A stretch of 64,000 bases of DNA from Clostridiales bacterium (GTDB taxonomy: Bacteria > Bacillota > Clostridia > Oscillospirales > CAG-272), in NCBI GenBank assembly GCA_003150035.1, contig QALR01000018.1, positions 151,478 to 215,477 on the forward strand, written 5' to 3'. Shown piece after piece: positions 1 to 9,014 of this stretch (its first letter is position 1; every line of letters starts with the position of its first letter). Position numbers and translations under genes: made by a program. The notes under the pieces are model-generated. The model had not been told where the DNA came from. It worked only from the letters and a program-made list of their open reading frames with translations, and ran no database searches.

Positions 1-1218
1 TGTGACAATATCGTCATAGCCGCGCTCAATCAGTCCGATCTCCTCAATTTCCGTGCGTCCCTGTGTGGCAAGCGCCGCAATCACCATGGCGGCACCGGCA
101 CGCAGATCGCACGCTTTTACACAGGCGGGCGTGAATACCGTATTTCCTTCAATGACAGCGGTTTTGTCGTCCACCTTGATTTTCGCTCCCATACGCTGAA
201 GTTCATCGACATAGCGGAATCGGTTGTTCCAAATGGTCTCAGACATTTGACTCGTCCCGTCCGCGAGGCACAAAAGCACCGTCATTTGCGGATTCATATC
301 CGTCGGAAAGCCCGGGTATGGCAGCGTCTTGACATTGACAGCCGAGAGCGGACCTTTTCCGCGGGATACCATGACCGCCTCGTCGAACTCCTCAACGATA
401 ACACCCATTTCGCGCAGCTTCGCCGTGATTGTTTCCAGATGCTTGGGGATGACGTTGTTTATGTAAAGCTTGCCGCCTGTCGCAGCGGCGGCGACCATAA
501 AGGTGCCCGCCTCAATCATATCGGGAATAATCGAATATTCACAGCCATGCAGCGTTTTCACACCATTGATTTTAATGATATTGGTACCTGCGCCGCGAAT
601 ATCGGCGCCGCAGGCATTTAAGAAGTTGGCAAGATCTACGATGTGCGGCTCTCTTGCAGCATTTTCAATGACGGTTACGCCATCCGCCAGCACGGCGGCG
701 ATGATGGTATTGATGGTGGCGCCGACCGAGGAGCAGTCAAAATAAATGCTGCTTCCGTGCACGCCGTCCGGCGCAGTGGTCTCAATGCAGCCGCCGCCTA
801 CCGAAACTTCGGCGCCAAGTTTTTCAAAGGCCTTTATATGCAGGTCAATCGGACGAACTCCGAAGTCACAGCCCCCCGGCAGTCCCACCTTGGCGTGCCC
901 GAATCGACCAAGCAGAGCCCCCACCAGATAGTAGGAAGCGCGCAGCTTGCGGACAAGCTCAAGAGGCGCCTCGGCGTCTGAGACGCGTGTGGTATCGATT
1001 TCCACCTTGGTGCCGGAGAGGATCCGTACATTTGCGCCTACGCTTTTCAAAATGTCAAGTGAGTCCGAAACATCGCTGATGCAGGGAAGATTTTCTATCA
1101 CACAGACTCCGGAAACGACAACGCTCGCAAAAATGACGGCAACAGCGGCATTTTTCATCCCGCTCACATCGACCTTTCCGGAAAGCGGATATCCGCCGTC
1201 CACTATAATTTTCTCCAT
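1..1218 (-). CDS. murA: UDP-N-acetylglucosamine 1-carboxyvinyltransferase (3' end outside window)
   Basis: MurA transfers enolpyruvate from PEP to UDP-GlcNAc, the first committed step of peptidoglycan synthesis in the cytoplasm. The window holds 406 codons of a family that usually has about 420, so only the extreme C terminus is missing. The N terminus starts MEKIIVDGGYPLSGKVDVSG and is followed by the conserved Lys-Asn pair (K22). The catalytic cysteine lies in LPGGCDFGVRP at about residue 117, so a fosfomycin-type target cysteine is present. The ATG at 1218 has GGAG upstream. It lies downstream of the wal-type genes on the same strand but has its own promoter and a long leader. Many Clostridia carry two MurA paralogues; which one this is cannot be told. 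Confidence 0.96.
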   Translation of the reverse strand, partial: MEKIIVDGGYPLSGKVDVSGMKNAAVAVIFASVVVSGVCVIENLPCISDVSDSLDILKSVGANVRILSGTKVEIDTTRVSDAEAPLELVRKLRASYYLVGALLGRFGHAKVGLPGGCDFGVRPIDLHIKAFEKLGAEVSVGGGCIETTAPDGVHGSSIYFDCSSVGATINTIIAAVLADGVTVIENAAREPHIVDLANFLNACGADIRGAGTNIIKINGVKTLHGCEYSIIPDMIEAGTFMVAAAATGGKLYINNVIPKHLETITAKLREMGVIVEEFDEAVMVSRGKGPLSAVNVKTLPYPGFPTDMNPQMTVLLCLADGTSQMSETIWNNRFRYVDELQRMGAKIKVDDKTAVIEGNTVFTPACVKACDLRAGAAMVIAALATQGRTEIEEIGLIERGYDDIVT

Positions 1219-1281
1219 TGTAAGCTCCATCCTGCCATACACGGCCATTCTGCCGGGTCAGGCGGTACTGATAAATTTTAG

Positions 1282-1395
1282 TCCGGAAACGAAAATGTCA
1301 TGAAGGCCACACGGCAGTTCTCGCGCCCTACCTATTATCCGTGACAGTCGATCTGATTTCCGGAGCAAGCTCTTGTTTCAACCGATTTTCGTTGT
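1282..1395 (-). ncRNA. Candidate structured 5' leader of murA
   Basis: The predicted murA transcript begins near 1395 and runs about 177 nt before the start codon. Within it, AACGAAAAT at the very 5' end (1393-1385) is perfectly complementary to ATTTTCGTT (1296-1288). TCCGGAAA (1364-1357) is perfectly complementary to TTTCCGGA (1289-1282). The two pairings cross and share two bases, so they form either a pseudoknot or two alternative states. Smaller stems CACGG/CCGTG and GGUAG/CUGCC lie between. The arrangement resembles a riboswitch-type P1 closing stem with a competing helix, but I recognise no known RNA family. Inference only. Confidence 0.35.
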
Positions 1396-1401
1396 ACAAG
1401 C

Positions 1402-1430
1402 AGTATACCATAATTTTTAATAAAAGCCAA
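1402..1430 (-). promoter_or_regulatory. Sigma-A-type promoter for murA
   Basis: On the minus strand, TTGGCT (1430-1425) and TATACT (1407-1402) are separated by 17 bp. The expected start of transcription is near 1395, giving a leader of about 177 nt. The site lies in the AT-rich gap after yycI, so murA need not depend on readthrough from the wal genes. Confidence 0.7.
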
Positions 1431-1468
1431 TATTTTTATTATAATTTTTTTAAATTTCCAGAGAAATT

Positions 1469-2389
1469 TCACGAATAAATTTCACCCAAAACACTGTTAT
1501 ACGTTCTGGTTTCGCCGTCCTGATAAGTCAGCTTACAAACCGGAACGTAATAGAAGGTTCCGTCCGCATCAAAATAAACCTCATAGGAATCTGTAACGGC
1601 AATAAGGACCTTGTTTTCGCGTGAAACCGCCCCGCTTTGCCGATAAATTTCATCCAAATAGTCCTTTTCAGCAAATAAAATTTCCATAAGTCCTACAGTT
1701 TGTGCTGTCATTTTCCGCTGCGGAGATATCATGGCAAAGCGTCCGTCAGCCGAAACAATTCTCCCCTCTGAAAAAAGCATATACAGGCGATTCCCAGTAT
1801 CTCTGCCGCCAATTTTTTGTGTCACACACAAAATGCTGTCTTCGCCTGATTGATAAAATGCATCATAGGAAAGCGTATAATGAAAGCGTGTGCGCTCCTC
1901 CACAGAAAACTGACAATGTGCTGATAAAAAGTCCTCCGCTGCGCGCTGCGCCCACGAAAAATCTCCTGAAGTATACTCCTCAAATGTTCCGTCGGCAAGA
2001 AGGGCCGACGGTCTTTCGTACTCCCCGTTTCCCTGGTAAAGAAATGTAAAATCGTTTCCAATATAAAATTCTTCCCCAGCCCCCAAAAAACTCATGCCAC
2101 CGGGTCCGCTCTCCGCCGTATAGCCTTCCGCTTCCATCTTTTCTGTGAGCGCATCAAAAAATGTCTCATCCATGGCCCCCGAATATACCGGAAGGGATAT
2201 TATCCTTGCCGTAAGAAAGCTTTCATCTATATATATACTGCTCTCACGGAAAATTTCTGTGGCCGCGTCGACAAGCTCTCGGTCATAATACTGGGCTGCA
2301 TGCTCCCGTTCAATCAAGCTATAAAGAAAAAACACATCCATGGCAAGCAGGATCGCGATAGCGAGTATCTTCAGATTTTTCCAACTCAT
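1469..2389 (-). CDS. yycI: YycI-type regulator of the WalK kinase
   Basis: A 306-residue protein with one N-terminal membrane helix (about residues 7-26, ILAIAILLAMDVFFLYSL) and an extracytoplasmic remainder. It is the last gene of the walR-walK-yycH-yycI block. YycI and YycH of Bacilli are membrane-anchored partners that modulate WalK activity; sequence similarity here is low, so the call rests mainly on position, topology and size. The ATG at 2389 follows AGGAGG. The gap to yycH is 18 bp, which supports co-transcription. Confidence 0.75.
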   Translation of the reverse strand: MSWKNLKILAIAILLAMDVFFLYSLIEREHAAQYYDRELVDAATEIFRESSIYIDESFLTARIISLPVYSGAMDETFFDALTEKMEAEGYTAESGPGGMSFLGAGEEFYIGNDFTFLYQGNGEYERPSALLADGTFEEYTSGDFSWAQRAAEDFLSAHCQFSVEERTRFHYTLSYDAFYQSGEDSILCVTQKIGGRDTGNRLYMLFSEGRIVSADGRFAMISPQRKMTAQTVGLMEILFAEKDYLDEIYRQSGAVSRENKVLIAVTDSYEVYFDADGTFYYVPVCKLTYQDGETRTYNSVLGEIYS

Positions 2390-2407
2390 TTCAACCTCCT
2401 GATTTCT

Positions 2408-3874
2408 TTACCCTGGCACCGACACGATTTCCAAACCGTATTCCCCTCTGTTTTCTGTCACAAAATAAGCCAAAACAAGCTTTCTCTGCTCCTGTGCATC
2501 TGTCAGATAACCTCGCAACAACCACAAAAAATCAGAAATATCTGTCTGCGCCGAAAGAGGCACAATATCCCAAACAGAAAAAGAAACGCTTTTTATAACG
2601 CCCTCTGACATTTCAAAAACCAGAATATCCGCTTTTCCGTTTATAAAAACCGGAAGGCCATTATATCGATATCCAAAAGAAAGCCGCAGCGATGTGCCGT
2701 CATATTCTATTCCCGAAAGGAAAAGCGTCAGGCCTCGCATTAAGTTATTTTCTATAGGCGACAATGTATCAGCAAGAATCAATGACGCGCCGATATAGTC
2801 AAAAATATCCGCCTCTAAAGGAAATGAATAGTCAAAAATATCTTCAAAGGGAATTCCCTCCTCACCAAGCGCCGTATACTGAATGATACCGTCCGGCGTG
2901 AAACGAACGCTTTGCCCTTCATCAAAATATGTCCGAACTCCGGCCTCATCGGTAAAAGAAGTTACCCTCTCCGGATTCATATAAAAGGCCGTCAAAAGAG
3001 ACGCCTCAAGCGAAGAATCTACCGTCCCGCGGGAAACAGAAAGAAGCCCTCCGGAAAGGCTCTGCTCATAAATCACCGTAGTATCCGCAATTTTATCCGA
3101 AAAGCCATATTTCTCCAGAAAGGCATCCGTTTCCAGCACCGCAGCAAATTCATATGGCAGTGCACTCTCTGCTGTATTATATGAAAAATAATAATTTGTG
3201 TTAAAACTGACGTCCGTCGATGTCTGGGGCGCCTCTCTTGTCGTATAACGATAATAATGCCCCTCAGAGTCTCTCGCAACCGCATAAAAAGAATAGATAG
3301 AAGTATAAATTTGCTCACCGCCGCTCCCGACGGTGAAGCCATCCTTCAGATATCGGTCCGGAACAATAAAAATTTCCTTGATAAATTCACCGGAAGCCCC
3401 TGAAAAAATCATCTCTGTCAGAGCTGCGCCCACGATAACAGACTTCGGCAAATCACAGGAATAGCCGATGTAGATATATCTTTCGTTCATGATGCTGCGC
3501 CATACAGCGGTCCCTTCTTCTTCCGTCATTTCGGCAACTGTACCGTCTGTTGAAAATAGCTTTTCATAGAATCTCAGCACGTCTTCATATGCCAGCCTCA
3601 GTGACTCCTCGTCGGAAAAGCCAATTTTTTCATCTGCCCTTCCATAGGAAAATCCAATAAACTCCGGCAGGGTATATGGTCTTTCAAAATATTCTAGATA
3701 TTGATATTTTATGGACTCCCCGGTAAGCCGATCCATCATCGTCCTTGTAAATTCTGCCGTCTGTCCGCCCTGATAAGAAAGCATATACAAAATGCACAGG
3801 CAGACAAGCATAACAAGCAAAACCGCAACTGCTATGGTTTTGATGATCTCTAAAACCTTGTTTTCCTGACGCAT
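2408..3874 (-). CDS. yycH: YycH-type regulator of the WalK kinase
   Basis: A protein of 488 residues with a single N-terminal membrane helix (about residues 8-30) and a large extracytoplasmic part, matching the architecture of YycH, which binds WalK together with YycI at the membrane. It starts 14 bp after walK ends. The ATG at 3874 is preferred over an upstream TTG at 3892 because GGAGGGG lies 5-6 nt before it. Family assignment relies on gene order plus topology. The extracellular sequence is divergent, as is usual for YycH outside Bacilli. Confidence 0.75.
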   Translation of the reverse strand: MRQENKVLEIIKTIAVAVLLVMLVCLCILYMLSYQGGQTAEFTRTMMDRLTGESIKYQYLEYFERPYTLPEFIGFSYGRADEKIGFSDEESLRLAYEDVLRFYEKLFSTDGTVAEMTEEEGTAVWRSIMNERYIYIGYSCDLPKSVIVGAALTEMIFSGASGEFIKEIFIVPDRYLKDGFTVGSGGEQIYTSIYSFYAVARDSEGHYYRYTTREAPQTSTDVSFNTNYYFSYNTAESALPYEFAAVLETDAFLEKYGFSDKIADTTVIYEQSLSGGLLSVSRGTVDSSLEASLLTAFYMNPERVTSFTDEAGVRTYFDEGQSVRFTPDGIIQYTALGEEGIPFEDIFDYSFPLEADIFDYIGASLILADTLSPIENNLMRGLTLFLSGIEYDGTSLRLSFGYRYNGLPVFINGKADILVFEMSEGVIKSVSFSVWDIVPLSAQTDISDFLWLLRGYLTDAQEQRKLVLAYFVTENRGEYGLEIVSVPG

Positions 3875-3888
3875 ATACCCCTCCGTTT

Positions 3889-5703
3889 TCAAGCCCCGGC
3901 AGCATCATGTTCCAACATCGTCTGATAAGGCAGAAGCACAAAGACTCTTGTGCCATGTCCAGGCTCGCTTTCCACCCTGATTTCTCCTCCGTGGGCATCA
4001 ATAATCTCTTTCGCAATAGCAAGTCCGAGCCCGGTCCCGCCGGCATCAGAGGTTCTTGCTTTCTCTACCCGATAAAAACGCTCAAACAACCGCGGCACAT
4101 CCTCAGGCGGGATCCCGATGCCGTCATCCGACACACATACGGCAATCCCTCCCGCGGCAGGTGCTGCAGAAAGCTCAATATGTCCGCCGTCCGGCGTATA
4201 TTTCATCGCATTGGAAAGAATATTGATGAGCACCTGCTGCAGCTTTTCCCTGTCTCCTGTGATCTCCGGCATTTTCTCCGGATAGTGTCTGGTAAACGTA
4301 TGGTTCCGATTTTTCGCCTCCACGTTCATCACGTCATAGAGATGGTCAAGAAATGCCACAGGAGAAAAGGTCTCGATTTTCCATGATATTTTTTTGTTAT
4401 CCAGCCGTGAGAGGACTAAAAGATCCGCTACAATCCGCGTCATCCTGTCGCACTCCTCGACCGCCATATGAAGAAAATTGTCGCGCAGCTCGGGATCCAG
4501 AGACGGATATTCCAGAACCGTTTCCACAGCGCCCTTGATGCTTGTTAAAGGCGTCCGAAGCTCATGAGAAACATCGGCGACAAACTCTCTACGGGAACGA
4601 TCCAATTCATAGCGGCTTGTGATATCATGAATCACGCACATAATACCATTTTTTTCTTTATTGATTTCGACATATCGGAACTCAGCAAAAGTAACGTCGA
4701 GCGCCTTGCCGCCAAACATAATATCATGTATGCAGTAGTTTCGGTTTTCCTTATAGCGTTCGGAAACCTCTTTATAATCGATTTGGAGCAATTTTATCAT
4801 GGTGGAAAAATTGAAGGTCTTGCCCTCCGGCAAATCCGTTTCCTCATAATAATGAAACAGCTCCCGTGCCGTCTTGTTGATATGAATGAGCCTTCCCGAG
4901 CTATCAAACGCAAGCACCGCATCGTTCAGATACATAAACAGCGTTTCAAATTTCTGCCGCTCTCCCGTCACCTCGTCCAGCGTATTCTTCAGAACAACCT
5001 TCATATTGTTAAAGGCATCCGTCAGTGTTCCGATTTCGTCGCTGGAATGAATCCGTATTTCACTTTCAAACTCTCCCTTGGCAATCTTTTGTGCACCGCG
5101 GGTCAGGCTTTGGATCGGAGCGGTAATCGCTTTGGCGAGGAAAAAGGAAAGCACGACCGCGACGGCCAGTCCGATGAAGAGCGCCTGCACGGTGATCTGA
5201 AAAATCATCGTCGCAAAAGAGCGCGCCTCTTCCTGCGAATCTCTTATATAAATGATGCAGGTGTTTTCTCCGTCCGAAAGCGGGAGCGCATAATCGATAT
5301 AATCGGTCCAAAGCTGTTTGCCGGAGCCGACATTTCCCGCCATGGCGGAAATGATGTTATCGGTCCGCTCCAGCTGTTCGCCAAGCCTTGCATCTGAACC
5401 GTCGAGAAAATTCCCGTTTCTGTCGAGGATAAAATAATTTCGGTACTTGTTGATTCCAAGCGTGCTCGAATAGGAGCTCAAAATTTCACGCTGGAGCCGA
5501 TACCACTCATTTTCTCCGAACGCCGAGACAAGCTCGCCGTAAAGCGTGCCGTCGGGCGAAAACGCGTCCTCCATCTCGTCGATGAAATCATTGTTGTAAA
5601 AATGATAGGCACTCCCAATCAGGATAGCGCCGATGGCCGTCATCAGCGTAATCGTAAATATCACAAAAATCAAGATGATCTTGTAATGCAGATTTTTGTA
5701 CAT
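3889..5703 (-). CDS. walK: WalK/VicK-type sensor histidine kinase
   Basis: Membrane histidine kinase of 604 residues, partner of the adjacent response regulator. Visible in order: TM helix 1 (about 9-31), an extracytoplasmic sensor of about 135 residues, TM helix 2 (about 168-189), a HAMP segment (190-242), a PAS domain (about 250-360), the phosphoacceptor motif VADVSHELRTPLTSIKG with His380, and an HATPase domain with NILSNAMKYTPDGG and DDGIGIPPEDVPRLFERFYR. The presence of an extracellular sensor plus an internal PAS is the usual WalK layout. WalRK controls cell-wall hydrolase genes and is essential in many Firmicutes. The start follows GAAGGAGAG and the gene begins 23 bp after walR. Confidence 0.93.
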   Translation of the reverse strand: MYKNLHYKIILIFVIFTITLMTAIGAILIGSAYHFYNNDFIDEMEDAFSPDGTLYGELVSAFGENEWYRLQREILSSYSSTLGINKYRNYFILDRNGNFLDGSDARLGEQLERTDNIISAMAGNVGSGKQLWTDYIDYALPLSDGENTCIIYIRDSQEEARSFATMIFQITVQALFIGLAVAVVLSFFLAKAITAPIQSLTRGAQKIAKGEFESEIRIHSSDEIGTLTDAFNNMKVVLKNTLDEVTGERQKFETLFMYLNDAVLAFDSSGRLIHINKTARELFHYYEETDLPEGKTFNFSTMIKLLQIDYKEVSERYKENRNYCIHDIMFGGKALDVTFAEFRYVEINKEKNGIMCVIHDITSRYELDRSRREFVADVSHELRTPLTSIKGAVETVLEYPSLDPELRDNFLHMAVEECDRMTRIVADLLVLSRLDNKKISWKIETFSPVAFLDHLYDVMNVEAKNRNHTFTRHYPEKMPEITGDREKLQQVLINILSNAMKYTPDGGHIELSAAPAAGGIAVCVSDDGIGIPPEDVPRLFERFYRVEKARTSDAGGTGLGLAIAKEIIDAHGGEIRVESEPGHGTRVFVLLPYQTMLEHDAAGA

Positions 5704-5726
5704 CGCCGCTCTCCTTCCCGAATATT

Positions 5727-6443
5727 TTACGCCGGAATATAGTAGCCCTTCGAACGCTTGGTGAGGATATATTCCGGCTCCGCCGGAATATCCTCGATTT
5801 TCGCCCGCAGGCGGGACATGGTGACATCCACCGTCCGCATACCTCCGTAGTAGCCTTCATACCCCCAGACCTTCACAAGCAGCTCTTCCCGCTCAAACAC
5901 CTCTCCCGCATGGGAAGCAAGAAAGTAAAGCAGTTCATATTCCTTGTTGGAAAGCTCAATTTCCTTGCCCTTTTTGGTCACTCGGTAATTCTTATTGTCG
6001 ATAACAAGTTCCCGGATGACGATTTTGTCCTCCTCATTTTCCGATGGCTTTACCGTTTCCACAATTTCACCGGAATATCGCCGAATATTCGCTTTGATTC
6101 GGGCAAGAAGCACCTTGATCGAAAAGGGCTTTGTTACATAATCGTCGGCACCTAGCTCAAGCCCCATCACTTTATCCGCGTCCTCCTCTTTTGCCGTTAC
6201 CATAATGATCGGCGTAGAAAGGGTCCTGCGTATTTCCCTGCAAACAGAAAAGCCGTCTCGCTTCGGAAGCATAAGATCCAGAAGAATCAGGTCATAATCG
6301 CCGGAAAGTGCCATTTGCAGCCCCTCTTCCCCGTCCGAGGCAACGTCGCACTGATAGCCCGCCATCATCAGATTGACCCGAATCACCTGAGAAATCTTTT
6401 TTTCATCCTCTACAATCAGAATCCGCTTTCTTTCGTCTGCCAT
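5727..6443 (-). CDS. walR: WalR/VicR-type response regulator (OmpR family)
   Basis: A 238-residue response regulator. The receiver domain has the acidic pair VEDE near the N terminus, the phosphorylation site LLDLMLPKRDG (Asp56) and the conserved Lys in VTKPFS. The C-terminal winged helix (about 135-236) includes NKEYELLYFLASHAGEVFERE and RTVDVTMSRLRAKIE, typical of OmpR/PhoB-type regulators. It is first in the block and precedes walK by 23 bp. The ATG follows GGAGGAG. I see no strong promoter in the 90 bp before it, so transcription may come through the DUF3810 gene or from a non-consensus site. Confidence 0.93.
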   Translation of the reverse strand: MADERKRILIVEDEKKISQVIRVNLMMAGYQCDVASDGEEGLQMALSGDYDLILLDLMLPKRDGFSVCREIRRTLSTPIIMVTAKEEDADKVMGLELGADDYVTKPFSIKVLLARIKANIRRYSGEIVETVKPSENEEDKIVIRELVIDNKNYRVTKKGKEIELSNKEYELLYFLASHAGEVFEREELLVKVWGYEGYYGGMRTVDVTMSRLRAKIEDIPAEPEYILTKRSKGYYIPA

Positions 6444-6488
6444 ATTCTCCTCCGTTTCCGCCGGAAGCCGGCGATATGAAAGTCAAAA

Positions 6489-6507
6489 GTCCTTATGAGA
6501 AAAGGAC
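6489..6507 (-). terminator. Weak hairpin between DUF3810 gene and walR
   Basis: GTCCTT and AAGGAC (6489-6494 and 6502-6507) form a 6-bp stem, followed on the minus strand by TTTTGAC. The stem and U-run are short, so this could at most attenuate transcription entering walR. Confidence 0.3.
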
Positions 6508-6533
6508 CCATATAGGATATCGTAAAAACATTC

Positions 6534-7652
6534 TCATCCTTGCGGGGCCGAATCGCCCATCACATAGGCGACGACAAGCTCTACCACAAGTCCATAGCTC
6601 TGAATCCCTGCCGGCTGTCCGTGAGAGGTGATATAAGCGTCATTAATAGCGCCGGACACCTCGGCAGCGACATTTTCCCGATACTTATCAAAGAATTCAC
6701 TGTAAGCGGCATATTCCCGCTTCAGCTCCTCCGGCATCTGTGCATATGCCTCAGCATAAAGCGCCGAATCCGCCGCAGACAGCTTGCTCATGACCTCGTT
6801 TATCACATCGGCATAGCCGCAGTAGCGCACATAAGCGTCATCGCTCATCGTGCAAACCAGAAACGCCACAAAATTCGCCTCGTCCTCTCTTGTGATCCCG
6901 CGCTGATGCGCCATTTCATGCGCTGCCGAGCTCACCACAATAAAATCCGGATAATTGACGTTTACGTTCGCCTCGCCGGTAAAAAAGCAGTACACACCCG
7001 AGATGTGCGTATAGGTCCACGGCTCGCTCAGCATGACCGGCTTGGTCCGCGAATACAGTTTCTGGAACGACGGATACCGGTCGCACAGACGATCATAGGC
7101 GTCGTTCAGCTTCTCATTCATTTCCGTATAAGAAAAGCGCATCGCGGAATAGGTTCCCTGCGGAAAGAAAACCTCGTCAAGCTCCGCGCCTGCCGCATCA
7201 ATCAAAGTGATTGCCGTTTCATAAAGCTCCTCGGCGGAGACAGCTTTCCTTTCAAGCCCAAGCTTGGCATCAATGGTCTTGCCATAATAACCCGTTCCAT
7301 ATCCAAAAACAAACAATGTATAAACAAGGGAAACAACAGATAAAAAGCCCGCAACATAGCGGATACCCGATACCGCCGATCTCCTGACACGCCTGGCGAT
7401 AGCAATCCCAATCAATACCACCAAAATGGGAGAGGCAAGCAGAAGGAATTCTGCAAGAGAAAACGGGATGTAATTGGTAAGGTACGCAAGCGCTGAGCGG
7501 ATAACAACACCGGAAGTATCATGGATAAAATCCGCGAAACCGACGCTGCCTTTTGCCACTTCCCTCACGATCAGCGCCGCGACAAACAGGAGAAAAAACA
7601 CCGCCGACCAAAGCGGCACACATTTTTTAACAAATTGCCATGCTTTTTTCAT
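6534..7652 (-). CDS. DUF3810-family membrane protein with zinc-protease-like motif
   Basis: A protein of 372 residues with three predicted N-terminal membrane helices (VPLWSAVFFLLFVAALIV, FLLLASPILVVLIGIAIA and a third near VAGFLSVVSLVYTLFVFGYG), followed by a soluble part carrying AAHEMAHQRGITREDEANF. HEMAH is an HExxH zinc site and the downstream ExEAN glutamate could be the third ligand; this combination defines DUF3810. No function is established for the family. The ATG at 7652 is chosen over an upstream GTG/ATG frame because GGAGG lies 7 nt before it. It has its own promoter and lies just upstream of walR on the same strand. Confidence 0.85.
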   Translation of the reverse strand: MKKAWQFVKKCVPLWSAVFFLLFVAALIVREVAKGSVGFADFIHDTSGVVIRSALAYLTNYIPFSLAEFLLLASPILVVLIGIAIARRVRRSAVSGIRYVAGFLSVVSLVYTLFVFGYGTGYYGKTIDAKLGLERKAVSAEELYETAITLIDAAGAELDEVFFPQGTYSAMRFSYTEMNEKLNDAYDRLCDRYPSFQKLYSRTKPVMLSEPWTYTHISGVYCFFTGEANVNVNYPDFIVVSSAAHEMAHQRGITREDEANFVAFLVCTMSDDAYVRYCGYADVINEVMSKLSAADSALYAEAYAQMPEELKREYAAYSEFFDKYRENVAAEVSGAINDAYITSHGQPAGIQSYGLVVELVVAYVMGDSAPQG

Positions 7653-7766
7653 CAAGGAACCTCCGTCATGGAAATACCGGTCGCGGGACATCTCCTCGCC
7701 GGCGTATATCGATGAAGTCCCGAATCCAACTGTAAAAGAAAACGCAAAAACGGTTTTTTCGTATTT

Positions 7767-7795
7767 ATCATATCACATCAAACACAGTTTTTCAA
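7767..7795 (-). promoter_or_regulatory. Sigma-A-type promoter for the DUF3810 gene
   Basis: Minus-strand TTGAAA (7795-7790) and TATGAT (7772-7767) have a 17-bp spacer. The 336-bp divergent gap 7653-7988 contains only this promoter, the radC promoter and AT-rich sequence; I see no gene in it. Confidence 0.7.
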
Positions 7796-7855
7796 TAGTT
7801 TTGTCTCGGCGGTACTCACCCATGCAAATAATTATAGATAAGTACGAAAAAAAGA

Positions 7856-7884
7856 TTGAATTTATTGATATATGGTGATATAAT
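7856..7884 (+). promoter_or_regulatory. Sigma-A-type promoter for radC
   Basis: TTGAAT (7856-7861) and TATAAT (7879-7884) are separated by 17 bp, giving a leader of roughly 98 nt before radC. A second TTGACA at 7886 has no good -10 partner. Confidence 0.7.
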
Positions 7885-7988
7885 ATTGACAATTATTCTA
7901 TCAGTCGCAATATTGCCAATATACAGCAAAGAGATAGGATTCCACGGCGGAAAGCTTCGGTGGCGTCCGTCAAAACCGCGGAGGAACT

Positions 7989-8657
7989 ATGCACGAAAAT
8001 CACAGAGAACGCATGAAACACCGATTTCTTGCAGAAGGGCTTGACCATTTCGAGCCGCACAACATTCTGGAGCTGCTGCTTTTTTACGCAATCCCACAAA
8101 AAGACACCAATGAGATCGCGCACTCGCTCATGGAGCGGTTCGGCTCGCTCGCCGAGGTGTTTGACGCCTCGTATGACGATCTTGTCACGGTCCCCGGCAT
8201 TAAAGAACATTCTGCTACCCTCATCAAGATGATTCCCGAACTGTCAAGGAGATACGTCATAGAGAAAAACCGCGTCACGACCTCTCTTTCCAGCATGGAA
8301 AAAATCGGGAGATATCTTGTCGACCATTATGTCGGAATCAATGTGGAAACGGTATTCCTTCTGCTCCTTGACAATAAATTTAACCTCATTGAATGTGTGA
8401 AAATCCATGAGGGGTCTGTCAACTCCTCCGCCATTACGCTGCGGCGTCTCGTCGAAACAGCGCTTTTCAAGCGCGCTTCCATGGTCGTGCTTGCGCACAA
8501 TCACCCGTCCGGCATCACGCTGCCCTCGAGTGACGACCTATTCACAACGCGAGAGGTCAAACGCGCGTTCGATCTGATGGAAATTAAGCTTCTCGCCCAC
8601 ATCATCGTCGCGGGAGATTCCTATCTCGATATTCTGAAGAGCTATCCTCCAAAATAA
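7989..8657 (+). CDS. radC: RadC/YsxA-family JAB-domain protein
   Basis: A 222-residue protein with a helical N-terminal half and a C-terminal JAB/MPN metalloprotease-like fold. The metal-site signature is HNHPSGITLPSSDD (H-x-H-x7-S-x2-D type) with an upstream glutamate in IHEGSV. RadC was named for DNA repair, but that role is disputed and no catalytic activity is firmly known. The length is normal for the family. The ATG at 7989 has GAGGA just upstream. It is the only gene before the convergent small regulator at 8685-8924. Confidence 0.93.
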   Translation: MHENHRERMKHRFLAEGLDHFEPHNILELLLFYAIPQKDTNEIAHSLMERFGSLAEVFDASYDDLVTVPGIKEHSATLIKMIPELSRRYVIEKNRVTTSLSSMEKIGRYLVDHYVGINVETVFLLLLDNKFNLIECVKIHEGSVNSSAITLRRLVETALFKRASMVVLAHNHPSGITLPSSDDLFTTREVKRAFDLMEIKLLAHIIVAGDSYLDILKSYPPK

Positions 8658-8684
8658 AAAGCCCGTCGGAATCCGCACAGAGAC

Positions 8685-8924
8685 TCACGGCAGGTCTTTG
8701 AAAATATCCTCAAACGAAGCTTTATAAATTTCTTTCAAAGCCAATAAAATGCTGACCTTGATATTATATCGGTCACGTTCCATCTGGGAAAGGATTTCCC
8801 TGCTGACCGAAAGACCCATGAGCTGCAGTTTGGCAGCCGCCCGTTCCTGTGTCAGCCCGGCATCAAGCCTTAACCGCTTCAGATTCTTTCCTATACCAAT
8901 GTCCGGAATGATTCTGTTTGACAT
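8685..8924 (-). CDS. Small XRE/Cro-type helix-turn-helix protein
   Basis: A 79-residue protein made almost entirely of one HTH domain: GKNLKRLRLDAGLTQERAAA followed by a recognition-helix region VSREILSQMERDRYNIK. It is probably a DNA-binding repressor. It is divergent from the gene at 9045, and the gap between them contains a 6-bp inverted repeat that could be its operator. The ATG follows AAGGAGAGCTGCCT. It has no extra domain, so the ligand or target is unknown. Confidence 0.8.
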   Translation of the reverse strand: MSNRIIPDIGIGKNLKRLRLDAGLTQERAAAKLQLMGLSVSREILSQMERDRYNIKVSILLALKEIYKASFEDIFKDLP

Positions 8925-8996
8925 AGGCAGCTCTCCTTAAAACTCAGCATTGGTTTGCATATTGATGTTGATTTTACACTATTTTTCGTCCATTTA

Positions 8997-9014
8997 TGGA
9001 ATCTATACATTCCA
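8997..9014. promoter_or_regulatory. Inverted repeat between divergent small genes
   Basis: TGGAAT (8997-9002) and ATTCCA (9009-9014) form a perfect dyad with a 6-bp centre in the 120-bp gap between the HTH gene and the 90-residue protein gene. Position and size suit an XRE-type operator. No clear consensus promoter is visible on either strand here. Confidence 0.4.
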
